From assembly GCA_010015675.1 (NCBI GenBank), contig ML977040.1, forward strand, positions 1-64,000: a DNA stretch of 64,000 nt, written 5' to 3'. The position numbers were made by a program, and so were the translations under genes. The notes beneath the pieces are model-generated. The model was not told where the DNA came from. It worked only from the letters and a program-made list of their open reading frames with translations, and searched no databases. This stretch comes from Byssothecium circinans (Eukaryota > Ascomycota > Dothideomycetes > Pleosporales > Massarinaceae). Below, one piece after another: positions 25,425 through 35,731 of the stretch (position 1 is the stretch's first letter; each line of letters opens with the position of its first letter).

Positions 25425-27640
25425 CTACGAAAACCCAGCCTCAACTCCATCCCTCGACATAGCATTGATCCAATACATGTAGCTCCTGGAAAAACATCCC
25501 CCCCTTAGCACCCTATATATCTCACCCAGTGCCTCGGAATCTTCTCGAGCATCATTCTTCCACGGGTACTCGAATGAAGGCGTGCTCATCTCGTTGCCCC
25601 ACAGCGTGGTGTACCATTCCCATACGTTACCGGTTATATCGTAGCAACCGTACTTTGAGACGTTTTGCGGGAATACTCCAACGGAGACGGGCTGGTGGAG
25701 GCCTGTTTCTTCAAAGTTGGCGGCGTCGTACCCGAGTGTTCCCCAGGGGTACATGATGGTGTCACCGGGGGCTAGCTCGGGCTGGTCGCTGCGGGCAGCG
25801 CGTTCCCATTCCGGCTCTGTGGTAGACGGACAACCTCATTGTGGGCGATATAACCACTACCTCGTCATTTCTGGGTCAGCCACGCACAGTATGCTCCCTA
25901 AAATGTGGGTACAAAGTCAGAAAAGCTCATCAAGAGAAATATCAGTACGTGTTATTATAAACATGAAAGATCAAGTTCATCGTAGGGCATACTTACAGCA
26001 TCGTTCCATGTAGCATCAGTAGCCTGCGCATTTCGTCGTTCCGGTACTTTCTCTCGAGGGTATGCTATTCCCGGTCCGTCTCCTGAACGAAGATATGATA
26101 GTCGCGGTTGATAACTGGATACCTACCGATCCTGTACGCTTGGACGGTGAGAGTATGTACGGGCTGCGAATATGGTTGCGACGCTGAGCCCATGTCGACT
26201 TCACCAGCTGGCACGTTGACGAGGCCAGTCAAATTCCTTGGATCCCCTAGTCGAGATAACGACCGGCCTGCCTTTGCTCTTCGGTAAGCTGGCAGAGGGC
26301 CGGATATTATGGCGAGCAGATGTTCGACTACCTTTAAAGGAGTACAGAATTAGCAAGGCTCATACAAAAGGGTGTCAGTATACGTTGTTCAACACACGAA
26401 GACCGAGTTCTTTCGGACTTGTAAACAGCAAGTCCTCAGGACCAAGTCTGTGAACGAAGAGCTTAGCTTGTAAATAAATTCACGTACCTGGTCACGGTAA
26501 TCACTGGAAGGGTCGATGAAGTCAGAGACTAGAAGTGCGCCCAACCTATTGGTTTCGTTGGAGCTTTGGATGAGGCCCTTGATGAGTGGTCCCGCCTAGA
26601 ACAGCCGCCTCTTCCAATGCAATATTATGACCAACACTTGCTCCCAGCGGTATGGATACACTCTGAAGAGGCAGAGGGCGGGACTGACTGTGACCGCATC
26701 CATCCTCTCGTTGAGTTCAATCGCTGCTAATGCTTGCTGTACCAATTTGTGAGAGAGAAACCGAAGCTTTTCACTCAGCGAGGCCAGCGTGTGGGAAATC
26801 CCCGGGGCTTTCTGTCTTCGAAGATATATTCGAAAGCGGCCCTGGTGAGGATGAAGATCTCGTCTAGTTCCAGTTTGCCATATAGCCACGTTTCCAAAAC
26901 TCGGTAAACATCATCATCAGTACTCCATTCTGACAGCGCCACAGCGTAATAGATGGGCAATGCGGCTGCATTACCAGACCCGAGTTTAGGTACGATGCCC
27001 ATCGCGCCCCACTTTATACTCGCAGCACGTCGTCTCTGGCTCCTGAGTAACGGTAGAAGTTGGAAACGTGGGATATTGAACGGTAACGGCGAACGCCCCA
27101 CAAGATTCGACTGGCCAAGAAGTAGGAGCCTGATATGCTTGCTCCTTATGGCGTGCTTCAGGAACAAGTCGAAAACTTGGCGATCATCAGATTCAACTTC
27201 CTCGATACCGACAAGGACGATGAGCGCATCGAAAGTTACTAGATAAAGTTCCAGATGCATCAGCGCCCAATCGATACTGCATTACTTGCTTATCGCATAG
27301 TAACGTAGTGTCGGCTTTGCTTCGTCCCACTGCTCCTCTTCTGTGTATTCATCCTCGTTCCTTAGAACCTCTCTTCTCCACGATGGCTCTTCGTTCTGTA
27401 ACACTGCCTCCAGATCTCGCGCGAAAGTTGTCTTGCCTGAACCGCTTGGTCATTCCAGTGATACCACCTTGTTATCGCGTACGATTTCGAGCGCCGAATA
27501 GTAGACCGGTGATTTTTTGTCCGCTCCAAGATCTCGCCTCCGGAGGCCCCTGGCTGCGGCGTCTTCGTGCGTGAAGTTGACGAGAAGGGGTATGTACGTA
27601 ATAGAGATGTCCATGTTAATGTGCATCTAACAATGGGGCT
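25425..27640 (-). pseudogene. Decayed NACHT + FGE-sulfatase receptor (NLR-like)
   Basis: On the minus strand a NACHT-type STAND NTPase can be followed from about 27640 (YIPLLVNFTHEDAAARGLRR). It has a P-loop PSGSGKTTFARDLEAVL at 27450-27400 and a Walker-B-like strand LIVLVGIEEVES after 27240, where the usual Asp is Val. Repeat-like and linker sequence follows, then a formylglycine-generating-enzyme fold (FGE-sulfatase) from about 26180 to the stop at 25425: NRDYHIFVQET, NAQATDATWND, AYCAWLTQK, EPEWERAARSD, YPWGTLGYDAANF, YDITGNVWEWY and YRVLRGGCFSRSY. Lesions are TGA at 27450-27452 just before the P-loop, TAA at 27282-27284, a frame change near 26805, TAG at 26596-26598, TGA at 25865-25867 and a one-base shift near 25820. 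One real intron (GTAAGT after TWNDA) is still readable. Intact relatives would be cytosolic sensors with a C-type-lectin-like C-terminus. Confidence 0.8.
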
Positions 27641-28232
27641 GATAAGATGTACCGGCTTGGAAGGTTGCATTATAACGACGTGGAAAAGAGGTTTGGCGAC
27701 GCTTTCGACGTTGTAAACAGGAGCAAGCGCAACCGTACGCTTTTGACACATGACCGCACCTTCCACTCTTATGGGGGATGTAGGCTTTCGCGACTGCCAA
27801 TTATCTCAACATTTCCACGTAGATTGTAATTCCTCTTACCGATAAAGGAATCAGTACCCGTGCTTGATTTGGAATTGGTGTAGGCTACTTGTGAGGATGT
27901 CGAGATGGTGAATTAAGAAGCCGCCATAGCCCCGTAAAGGCACTCCTCAGCTCAAGTGCTCGAAGAGAAACTGTTACACCCCACAACATGAAAACCAAGA
28001 AGTGAAGGAGCTACCCCGGCTCCTTTAGGAAAGCGCCCACCTGCAGTGAATGCAATAAACGAGCCAATCAGCACCCCAAACGACAGCGAGTTGTACAACA
28101 TTAATTATTCCCCGTTTCTGCGCCGCTATCACAGTTAGCCTCAAAGACACCATAGCTCGACCCCGGGCCTCTACCTCCCGTCAAGCGCATACACAACTTG
28201 AAAAAATCCCTCTCCTCTCCAAACTTCACAAC
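27641..28232. other. Intergenic: upstream of the NACHT-FGE remnant
   Basis: The stretch separates the 5' end of the decayed receptor (-) from the thioredoxin-like gene (+). The true N-terminus of the receptor, including any effector domain, could not be identified here. Confidence 0.4.
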
Positions 28233-28708
28233 ATGCCTATCACGAGAGCCTTCACACTCCCCGCCTCGGCAACACAACTCTCCCTCCCCAACGCCAACGC
28301 ACCCCTCTACCTCATCTTCATCTCCTCCAAGCACCCCGACACTGGCCTACCATGGTGTCCCGACGTGCGAGCCGCGATGCCCAACGTCGAAGCCGCGTTC
28401 TCTGCGCCCGATGCACCTCATCTTGCCATCGTTGAAGTCGGCCAGAAACCCGAGTACGTGCCGTTACCCATTTCACCAGCTTGCCGAAGCGAAGCAGAGT
28501 GTCGAGTAGGGTAGGAGTAATGTGACTAATTCCGTGGTTGTGTAGATGGAAAGACACTACCAACGTCTTCCGTACAAAATGGAACGTGCAGGCTATCCCA
28601 GCGCTTGTACGCTACGAACGCAAGGTCGACGGTGCAGTGGGGGATGTAGGGAGATTGGTTGAGGGGGAGCTTTTGGATCAGTCGAGGATTGAGGGGTTCA
28701 TTGCATAG
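28233..28708 (+). CDS. Thioredoxin-like protein of the TXNDC17/TRP14 (DUF953) family
   Basis: Two exons, 28233-28453 and 28546-28708, flank a 92-nt intron (GTACGT ... TGTAG) and give 127 residues, normal for the family. TXNDC17-type proteins are cytosolic thioredoxin folds with a WCPDC active site that reduces small disulfides. Here the site reads PWCPDVRAA at about residues 44-52: the nucleophilic Cys is present but the resolving Cys is Val. The rest of the fold (YLIFISSKHPDTGLPWCPDV, then HLAIVEVGQKPEWKDTTN) is intact. With one active-site Cys it cannot work by the usual two-Cys route; monothiol chemistry or a binding role is possible. Members with this change are, as far as I recall, common in fungi. 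Confidence 0.88.
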
Positions 28709-29489
28709 AGAAGCTACTGGTAGTCTTGACGCGCGCTTGTGTTAAAGTCTAGATATGACGTTTTCAATAGATACCCAAAATCTCCTCACCTCATTATCTC
28801 CTCATGCAATGATGCAATCTCATCTGAAACTTGCGGATTCGCCCACGCAGAACCTCAGACTGGCTACTGGGTAGCACGTTATTGAATTGAATGTCGGATA
28901 CATTTTGCGCGGTGATTGGAATTTAGGGAGTTGCCATATGCATGTCGCGTTGATTTCTCTATCCACTCGGTACCCTCAGCTAACGCTATAGTGAGAACTA
29001 CCGGAAATGAAGGTGCTGTCAGGTACATGGATTAGCGTCGCGGTGGCTGGCCGCTGCTGGCCGGTATCGGGACCGTTCGACAAGTACCGTTCGATAGTGT
29101 CTAGTATTTTTGGGGCCGAGACGTTTGAGCGTTTTGCCATGTGCCGAAGCCGACACGCAGGACTGTTGAGACGACTGGATACATCTGATGTTCCTATTTG
29201 AAAAAAAAAGCACCTCGATTGCTTGTTGTGGTATTTTCGATCTATGGAAGAACGCTAATGCAGAATCAAGATACAAAAGAAGACAAAACGATTCGTCAGC
29301 ACCGCTAACTTCACTACTCTATGCTCGTCGTCGCTACCATTACTGCATCACCTTCAAGGACTCGAGAACTGTGGGAAAGGAAGAGGCGTTCTGATAGACG
29401 ATATTTTGACAAGCCATCTATCATCCTCCTCTTCCAAAACCCACAATGAACCCAGCTTCTTTGTCAACCCCTAATTCGTCCATTCGCAT
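28709..29489. other. Convergent intergenic region
   Basis: Located between the 3' ends of the thioredoxin-like gene (+) and the tetraspanin gene (-). Reading frames are short and without recognisable domains. A poly-A run lies near 29200. Nothing else seen. Confidence 0.5.
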
Positions 29490-30492
29490 TTACATTCCAT
29501 CCAGCCCGTTCTTCTCGTCAATGTGCCTGTAGCGCTCCTGCTCTTGCCTGTACTTGAGGACCATGGCGACACAGAGTACGAGGATGACATCGATGCCAAC
29601 CATACCGAAGGCTGCAGTGAAGATCAAGTCGAGGTACTTATTTGCGGCGGCGCTGAATTTGGAAATGCAGCCGCCCTTCTGCGCGGCGACCAATGAGTTG
29701 ATGCAGGTACCGTCTTGCTGGAAAGGAGGAGAGGTCGAGTTGAAGTACCCACAGCAGTTGAACTACGAGCTGTTAGAACCCTAATTGGCATAGTCACCGT
29801 TGGATAAGAATGCCCTCGTGCACGTTTCCATACGTCCGACAGTATTGACTAGGGTTGCAAGACGTACCTTTTGTTGCAGAAGACTTTGGACGAGAGGGGT
29901 TTCGCGGGCCCAGAGCTGGCTGAGGACCGCACGAGTCTGTAGCGTTTCTACCCACACAGCCAAACCAAGACCGAGCGTGAAGATGGCACAGAACATGACA
30001 AGCCAGCCCTGGGCACGTAGCCATCCTCGGTTTGTCGGCAGGAAGAGGGCTGGCAGGGAAAGAAGGAAGGTTACAAAGATGAATATCGCATTCACAGCAC
30101 CGGCTGTAAACTTGTTAGTGCTCTGCTGATTTTGACTGCTGCTCCGTGATACGGTTGCCGCCACAGTTGCGCCAATACACCGGCCTTGTTCGTCCGACAA
30201 GCAGTCTAGCGATGAGTGTGGCCGTCGATACCAACGCGCATCCTCTTTGGCTCTTTCCACTGCGTGCTCCGTCGGACGCTCCGGCCGGCGCATTCCATCT
30301 CTTCTTCTTTCAAATTGGAGTCGTACCTGTTAGCGGACATTGCCCGAGCAGGAGGTTTTCCGTGACGTTGTTGACCGTCGGGGTCTCGCGCAAGCGCTGC
30401 TCGGACAGGAGAGAAAAGCCCAGCAGCAGTCCTCCACATCCTGCGAAGATAAAATCGAACCCCACGAAGATCATCATCAACTTGGTCGGCAT
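29490..30492 (-). CDS. PLS1: Tetraspanin, PLS1-like
   Basis: Three exons (30492-30327, 30103-29868, 29762-29490) give 224 residues, the size of fungal PLS1. Introns are 223 and 105 nt; the first is long for this window, so its borders are less certain, although ACTAACAAGTTTACAG is a good acceptor. Four hydrophobic segments are visible: FVGFDFIFAGCGGLLLGFSL, IFIFVTFLLSLPALFLP, GWLVMFCAIFTLGLGLAVW and FGMVGIDVILVLCVAMVL. The large extracellular loop carries the tetraspanin CCG motif (FNCCGYFNSTSPPF) and further Cys (GTCINS, GGCISKF). The C-terminal tail is charged (KYRQEQERYRHIDEK). In plant-pathogenic fungi PLS1 tetraspanins are needed for penetration-peg formation from the appressorium, and in saprobes for ascospore germination. 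Assignment to PLS1 rather than TSP2/TSP3 rests on length and recalled motifs. Confidence 0.85.
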
Positions 30493-32237
30493 GGCGGCGG
30501 CGGTTCCACTCCGTCTAGGAGTCTAAAGCCTTTGAGAGGCGCAGTGAAAGAAGGTAGGTCGAGTGCAGAGCCGGCCGGCGTGCTCTCGCAATGGGATTAA
30601 TTAAGTACAGAGAAGAGGAACAGAAATGAAGAGAGCGAGTGTGCATGGGGGGCTACAGCATGCGGTATGGCGAGCATTAAGAGGCTCTGAGAGAACGCGT
30701 CGCAGTTGGCAGAGGCGAGGCATGGTGGGTTTCGGATGGTTTCAAGCGGGCGCGTAGACGAATCATCGTCGGCAGCGGCATTTCAAGCGCGCAGCGGTGG
30801 CTTCATCACAGGTCGATGGTGTCCGAGACCACACAAACATAGGTGTGAGACGCTGAAGTAGCAGGACAAGATACAGGATATCGCAAGAACACTGGTATGC
30901 GGTGCAGACATCGCAGGGTTCACCAAAGTTCGCGATGCAGTGGAGTGCACGTGCGCGGGTGGGTCCCGTCCATGATCCAAGATGAAGGAGAGCGATGCGG
31001 TGAAGGTGTTGGTGGCGCCTGCAGTCGGGACTGGAAGCACAGCGGCGCTAAACCGCAGACGGCAGGCGCAATAGTGCACAGTCAGCGACCCAATTTAGCG
31101 GGCCCCACCTTGGCGGCGCTGATTGGGCGGGCTGGCTGTCGCCTGAGATGGGCAAGGCGCGACCGCTTCGAGGTTGACAGCATCGCGATTGCCTGTTTGA
31201 GCTCGCCAACGGCGACAGACCTGGAGACAGGTGAGAAAAGCACGGCAATATCAGATTCAGAGCAAACGCATTCAGCAGCACAAGGTGAGAGACACGGGCA
31301 GCGGAGAAATTGGCGCTCCGGGCAGCGCGCGTCCGATCAACGATTCAGCGACGCCAGGGTGTGCGTTCACAGTCCCCAAGCGCAGCCAACCGTCCGCCGC
31401 CCCCAGTCGCTCACCAAGCCGTCCTGTCGTTGTCTAGAAAATTAGTAGAAAACATACAAGGCGCCGACGGGTTGCCCGTTTCACTTTTCCCAATCTCTCC
31501 ATCACTTTCCCTCTCTGAGACAGCTCGACGCCTGCACCACCGGTGACCAGTACCAGTGCCTTGAGTGCCAGTGCCAGACCGAGAGAGCTCGTTTTGCTCC
31601 CCAAGTCCCAACGGACCCAACCCAACCCCACGAGCCTGCCGCCGGTTGGCCGCCCCGTTCCATTTGCTCAGCGCAGTGCAGTGCAGAGCAGCACAGCACC
31701 TAAGCCCTTTCAAACCTGTTACCTGCTACCTGCTACCTGCCTGCGCCCTCGCACTCGACCCACGGCACCGGCCAGCAGCAACAAGCAACAAGCAACAAGC
31801 AACAAGCATCCAGGCAAGCATCCCTCATCCCTCGCTTCTCTCCGCGGGTGAAGTAAGTTCTCCCTGCCCGCAGCTCACGGCTCCGGTTCCCTCCACGCCC
31901 GCCCAGCCCGCCGAGTATTATTAGCTGCGGTCTGTTTCCGCCGGCCGCGCTGTGCGACGTCCACTCCACGGGTCTTTCCTTGCATTCCTTGCCTGCCCGC
32001 CCACCCACAAAGGGTTCAGCAGCGCAGCCCCCGACCGAATAAAACTTGCCTCTTTTCATTCCAAGCGCGCCTGCTTTTCCTCTTTCATCCGCCCCGATTG
32101 TTTTTGGCCTAACCACACACAGCGTCTGCAACGACCAGTCACTCCACTCCCCTCCACGCCGCCGTTGCCAAAGAGGGAGCCGCCCACAAGCAGTTAGGGC
32201 AAAACACCGACAACCAATCTCACCCGCCTCCACCACC
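30493..32237. promoter_or_regulatory. Long divergent upstream region of PLS1 and MCM1
   Basis: This 1.7-kb divergent region holds the tetraspanin promoter on its left and the MCM1 promoter and leader on its right. The MCM1 side (31540-32237) is C/T-rich with several short upstream reading frames and an AACAAGC tandem repeat. A strong donor, GAAGTAAGTTC, at 31853-31858 suggests a 5' UTR intron ending before the ATG at 32238. No independent gene is supported. Confidence 0.45.
31718..31808. repeat. Short tandem repeats (TACCTGC and AACAAGC)
   Basis: TACCTGC is repeated about three times near 31718-31742, and AACAAGC about four times at 31778-31808. Both lie in the probable MCM1 leader. Confidence 0.7.
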
Positions 32238-33107
32238 ATGGCCTCAGAAATCACCGACCACGACCAGAACGCGTCGCCCTCTGTCCACGACGACGGCACC
32301 GGCAACAACGGCGCCCTCCTCCAAGGCGATGCAAACCGCGGCACCAAGCGACAGCGCGCCGCCCAGGACGACGACGACGATGACGACGACAAGCCCGGTC
32401 GCGAGCGCAGGAAGATCGAGATCAAGTTCATCCAGGACAAGTCGCGTCGGCACATCACCTTCTCGAAGCGCAAGGCCGGTATCATGAAGAAGGTACGTCG
32501 TCGCCAGTGACGAAGCTGTGCGCGCGTCGCCAGCAACCCATCCCAGTCTTAACCCGCACTCGCCGTTTACCCGTCGCGTGCATTAGAAACAACATCCCGC
32601 CCTGCGCTCCTCGCTAACTTGCTCCATCTCAGGCCTACGAATTGTCCGTTCTCACCGGCACCCAGGTGCTGCTGCTCGTCGTCTCCGAGACGGGTCTCGT
32701 CTACACCTTCACCACGCCCAAGCTCCAGCCGCTCGTCACGAAACCCGAGGGCAAGAATTTGATCCAGGTACGTCTAAACACACAATCAATGCACCATCGC
32801 GACGAATATTAACGCGTTGTAGGCCTGCTTGAACGCGCCAGAGCCCTCGTCTGACAATGGCAACGGCGTCGATGACAATGGCGGAGACTCGCCCGAGGAC
32901 AGCCATGCTCAGATGCCCCCTGGTCAACCGCGCGGAATGCCGACAAACACGGGTATGCCGCAGGCGTACATGACACCCGAGGCCGCGCTGCACTACCAGC
33001 AGTACCTCCAAACACAACAACCGTCGAATCAGTACCCGGGAATGCCACAAGGCGGCATGCCTCGTCACCCTGCCCAGCACTATTCGCAGGATCAGAAGCT
33101 GAGTTAA
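32238..33107 (+). CDS. MCM1: MADS-box transcription factor Mcm1 (SRF type)
   Basis: Three exons (32238-32492, 32633-32767, 32823-33107) give 224 residues. Mcm1 is a nuclear DNA-binding protein that recognises CC-A/T-rich-GG boxes and works with partner factors in cell-cycle, mating-type and developmental gene control. The N-terminus is disordered and ends in an Asp run (eight D) before the MADS box, RRKIEIKFIQDKSRRHITFS at residues 56-75, followed by KRKAGIMKKAYELSVLTGTQ and the SRF-type extension (VLLLVVSETGLVYTFTTPKL). The first intron falls inside the MADS box after IMKK. The C-terminus is Gln/Pro/Met-rich (QQYLQTQQPSNQYPGMPQ), typical of fungal Mcm1 activation regions. A further acceptor-like site (TTTGATTTGCAG at 33128-33139) lies just after the stop, so an alternative C-terminus is possible. 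Confidence 0.95.
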
Positions 33108-35731
33108 ACATAAGACCGACAAGTAGTTTTGATTTGCAGGCAGCACTGGCGGCGCAACTCGGATATGGATACCCCTTCACAGCGAAGAACATTACAAGAT
33201 GCGGCACTGTGGATGCCGACTCACAGGGGTTCGACGGGAGGTTCAAGCGATATGAAGCGATTTTGGAAGTTCAGGCGGCGGCAGCAAGAGGCTCAGGCGG
33301 ACGGAAGGCTGCAGGGCTTACGTGAATACGGCGTAGTTGTTTCCTATTCTCCTGAACATTTCCCACCTCTCACCCTCCACCCGTCCAACAAATTATCAGG
33401 TGTTTTGTTCCACAAGCTATCATGTATTCCACCTTTCCCCTCAAACTGAAAGTATAATCGTACAATACCATAATTTGTAGCCAGTGTGTGATTTCATCCT
33501 TTTGCGATAGAAATTTCGTCGTGCATGGAATTAATGGTCAAATTCCGTTTTCGGCCACAAAATGCCAGATTTGGTGGACTACAGCATACAAGGCTTGCAC
33601 GAACCGATCCAGGGCGAGATTGAACCGTGGCTAAATCGGACCGAAATGTGTCCCAAATCGAGCGGATTGCAGTGCGAAGACAGCATTATTGCAGCGGGTG
33701 CTAGGAAAGCTGTGGCGGGTAGGCGAGCACTGTCTTTTTCCAGGAAACCACAATATCCTCAACCATCTTCTGAAGTTTCACAATCGCACTGATGTAGGTA
33801 TTTATTATTTCCTGACTGCAGCTGCATTCGGTCTACGATTTGCTATGGGCCGCGAAGAAGGAAGGTAGACCGCAGCAAGAGCGAGTACTCGAGACGATCA
33901 CATTACTCCCCGTCAAAGGGTTATTGTAACACGAACGAACCCCATCAATACAACATCAATATCCGACAGAAACTTCGGTAGCATCCGTCTACCATCGCAC
34001 CAAGGAACGGGTCCTCTCCTGGAACACCATCACGCGTGTCCGATGAAGCCAGTACGACCATCGATTGGACAGTGGACCACAAGGCACAAAACACAGGACT
34101 CGAAGATCTTTCCATCTCGGAATCCTCGGTGCTTATTACGGTTGGTCGCACAGTCACAGGGCACTCCGTTAGTACCGTACCTGTGACGACGTTACCGTTC
34201 TTTGTTCTACTGTAGGATGGGGTTATGGGCGATCGAGGTACTTGGGACCATGTACCAAGGCGGCTTTCGTTGGTCTTGGCGACGTGTGACTGACTCTCGG
34301 GGCTTCGGGCTGTGCGATGCAGAGGCGGCAGAGCAGAGGTTGGGTGGGTTTGGTGTGTTGCACGGCGTCTTAAGTGGCATTGTACGAGGGACGCCACTTT
34401 CTTGGTTGGGAGACTGTGCATGTGGATCTTGTGATTCGATTTGAGGGGGTGATGTTGGAGCCTAGAGAGAAGGGATATACGGGAAGAGTAGGTTGAAAGA
34501 GGTGTATTACATGCATCTTCAAAGCTCCTTTTGGTAGGTGTGGTGGTCTTCCGCGCGCTTCGACTTCGTGTTCACACCCAAGTGCTGAATGCTCGCCTTT
34601 ACTTCTTGCACTTTCGTTAATTTTGCGTTGAAAGGAAACGCGGCATCTATTCTATCTCTAACAGGGGAGCCACGTTCCCATTTCGATGGTACATATGTAT
34701 GCGGGTTTGTTCTGCAGAGAATGGCTCAGTGTACAGTGTACAGAATACACCCGCTCTGAACCTTTCTTGAGGCTACATCATGCTGTGGAACACACGAGAC
34801 ATCACGAGCTAAAGCAGAACCCTTCGCATGTGTGCATGCGCCGGCCTGTTCGTGGAGCGGGGAGATCCAAGGAAGGAGTTCAGGGAGAGATAGCAGTTTG
34901 TGGGCCCAGTCGGGCCGTATGGTCGACATGTGGTAACTGTTTATCTTGATCTTGACGGCATACGCCCGAACACGAAGCTCTCGGGAAGCGTTGGCTCCCT
35001 TCACAGAACATTTCCTGAATTGTTTCCACTCCAAACCGTTGAGCTGTCTGAGACATGAGCGTTTCTGTGTTCCTCTGGCGATGTCAGTCGCTGTCAAAAT
35101 GCACGATATGTAGAAGACGCAGCACGGCACCCTTCAAAGTTTGGGGTGCAGCGTCGGATCGGGGACCAGCACTCCTTGCACCCCAACCTCAACCTGCCAA
35201 TCAACCGCTTCCACTGAGACAAGCATTAGTTCTCCCGTTCTCCCCAACTGCTTGTTTGCTGTCTACCCATCGGGACGAACTCTGCTTCGGTGTGCTCAAG
35301 CGGGGAACTCCTCGCATTCACATCTCAAACGCTAATGTCGAGCAATAATAAACGGGATTATCCTACCTACTATGCATGTGCGCGTCTCAACCCTGCTGAT
35401 TGCTTTATCGTGCCTTCCTCTTCCTTCATTTTTACCCTCACCCTGGTCGTGCGGGTCAGAAGGGCTCGGCGTAAATATCTCCTCTCTTGAACATCCCTTC
35501 GCTACCTCTTCACGTTCCTTTACACGTCTCCATCCTAGAAGGATTCAGAGAACGACTTGGCTCCTGACAAGCTTGGCGTGAAGTGGGCCGTCCCGCAGGT
35601 GCAGCAAGCTCCTTCCCCGCATATCCAATTTCCCCACACTTTGGCCCAATCCGGCAATTAGCTTCTAGAGCACACTTGCATTCCACAACAACACAGCAAC
35701 CACTCTTCAGTTCGTTCGTTAGTCGAAGGAG
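33108..35731. other. Long intergenic region, no convincing gene
   Basis: The first 350 bp is probably the MCM1 3' UTR, perhaps with a 3' UTR intron. A minus-strand frame of 158 codons with an ATG at 34421 (to 33945) is the longest in the gap; it has no recognisable domain and is not supported as a gene. The last 300 bp (C/T-rich) is the likely leader of the permease at 35732. Confidence 0.45.

Noticed and set aside
31733..32536. 267-codon minus-strand frame opposite MCM1 exon 1 and leader
   Set aside because: It overlaps the clear MADS-box gene and is the antisense of C/T-rich leader sequence.
33945..34421. 158-codon minus-strand frame with a true ATG
   Set aside because: No recognisable domain and no splice partner; left as unsupported in the intergenic description.
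34731..34775. A-box-like sequence (TGGCTCAGTG) suggesting a tRNA gene
   Set aside because: No matching B box at the right distance and no cloverleaf can be drawn by eye.
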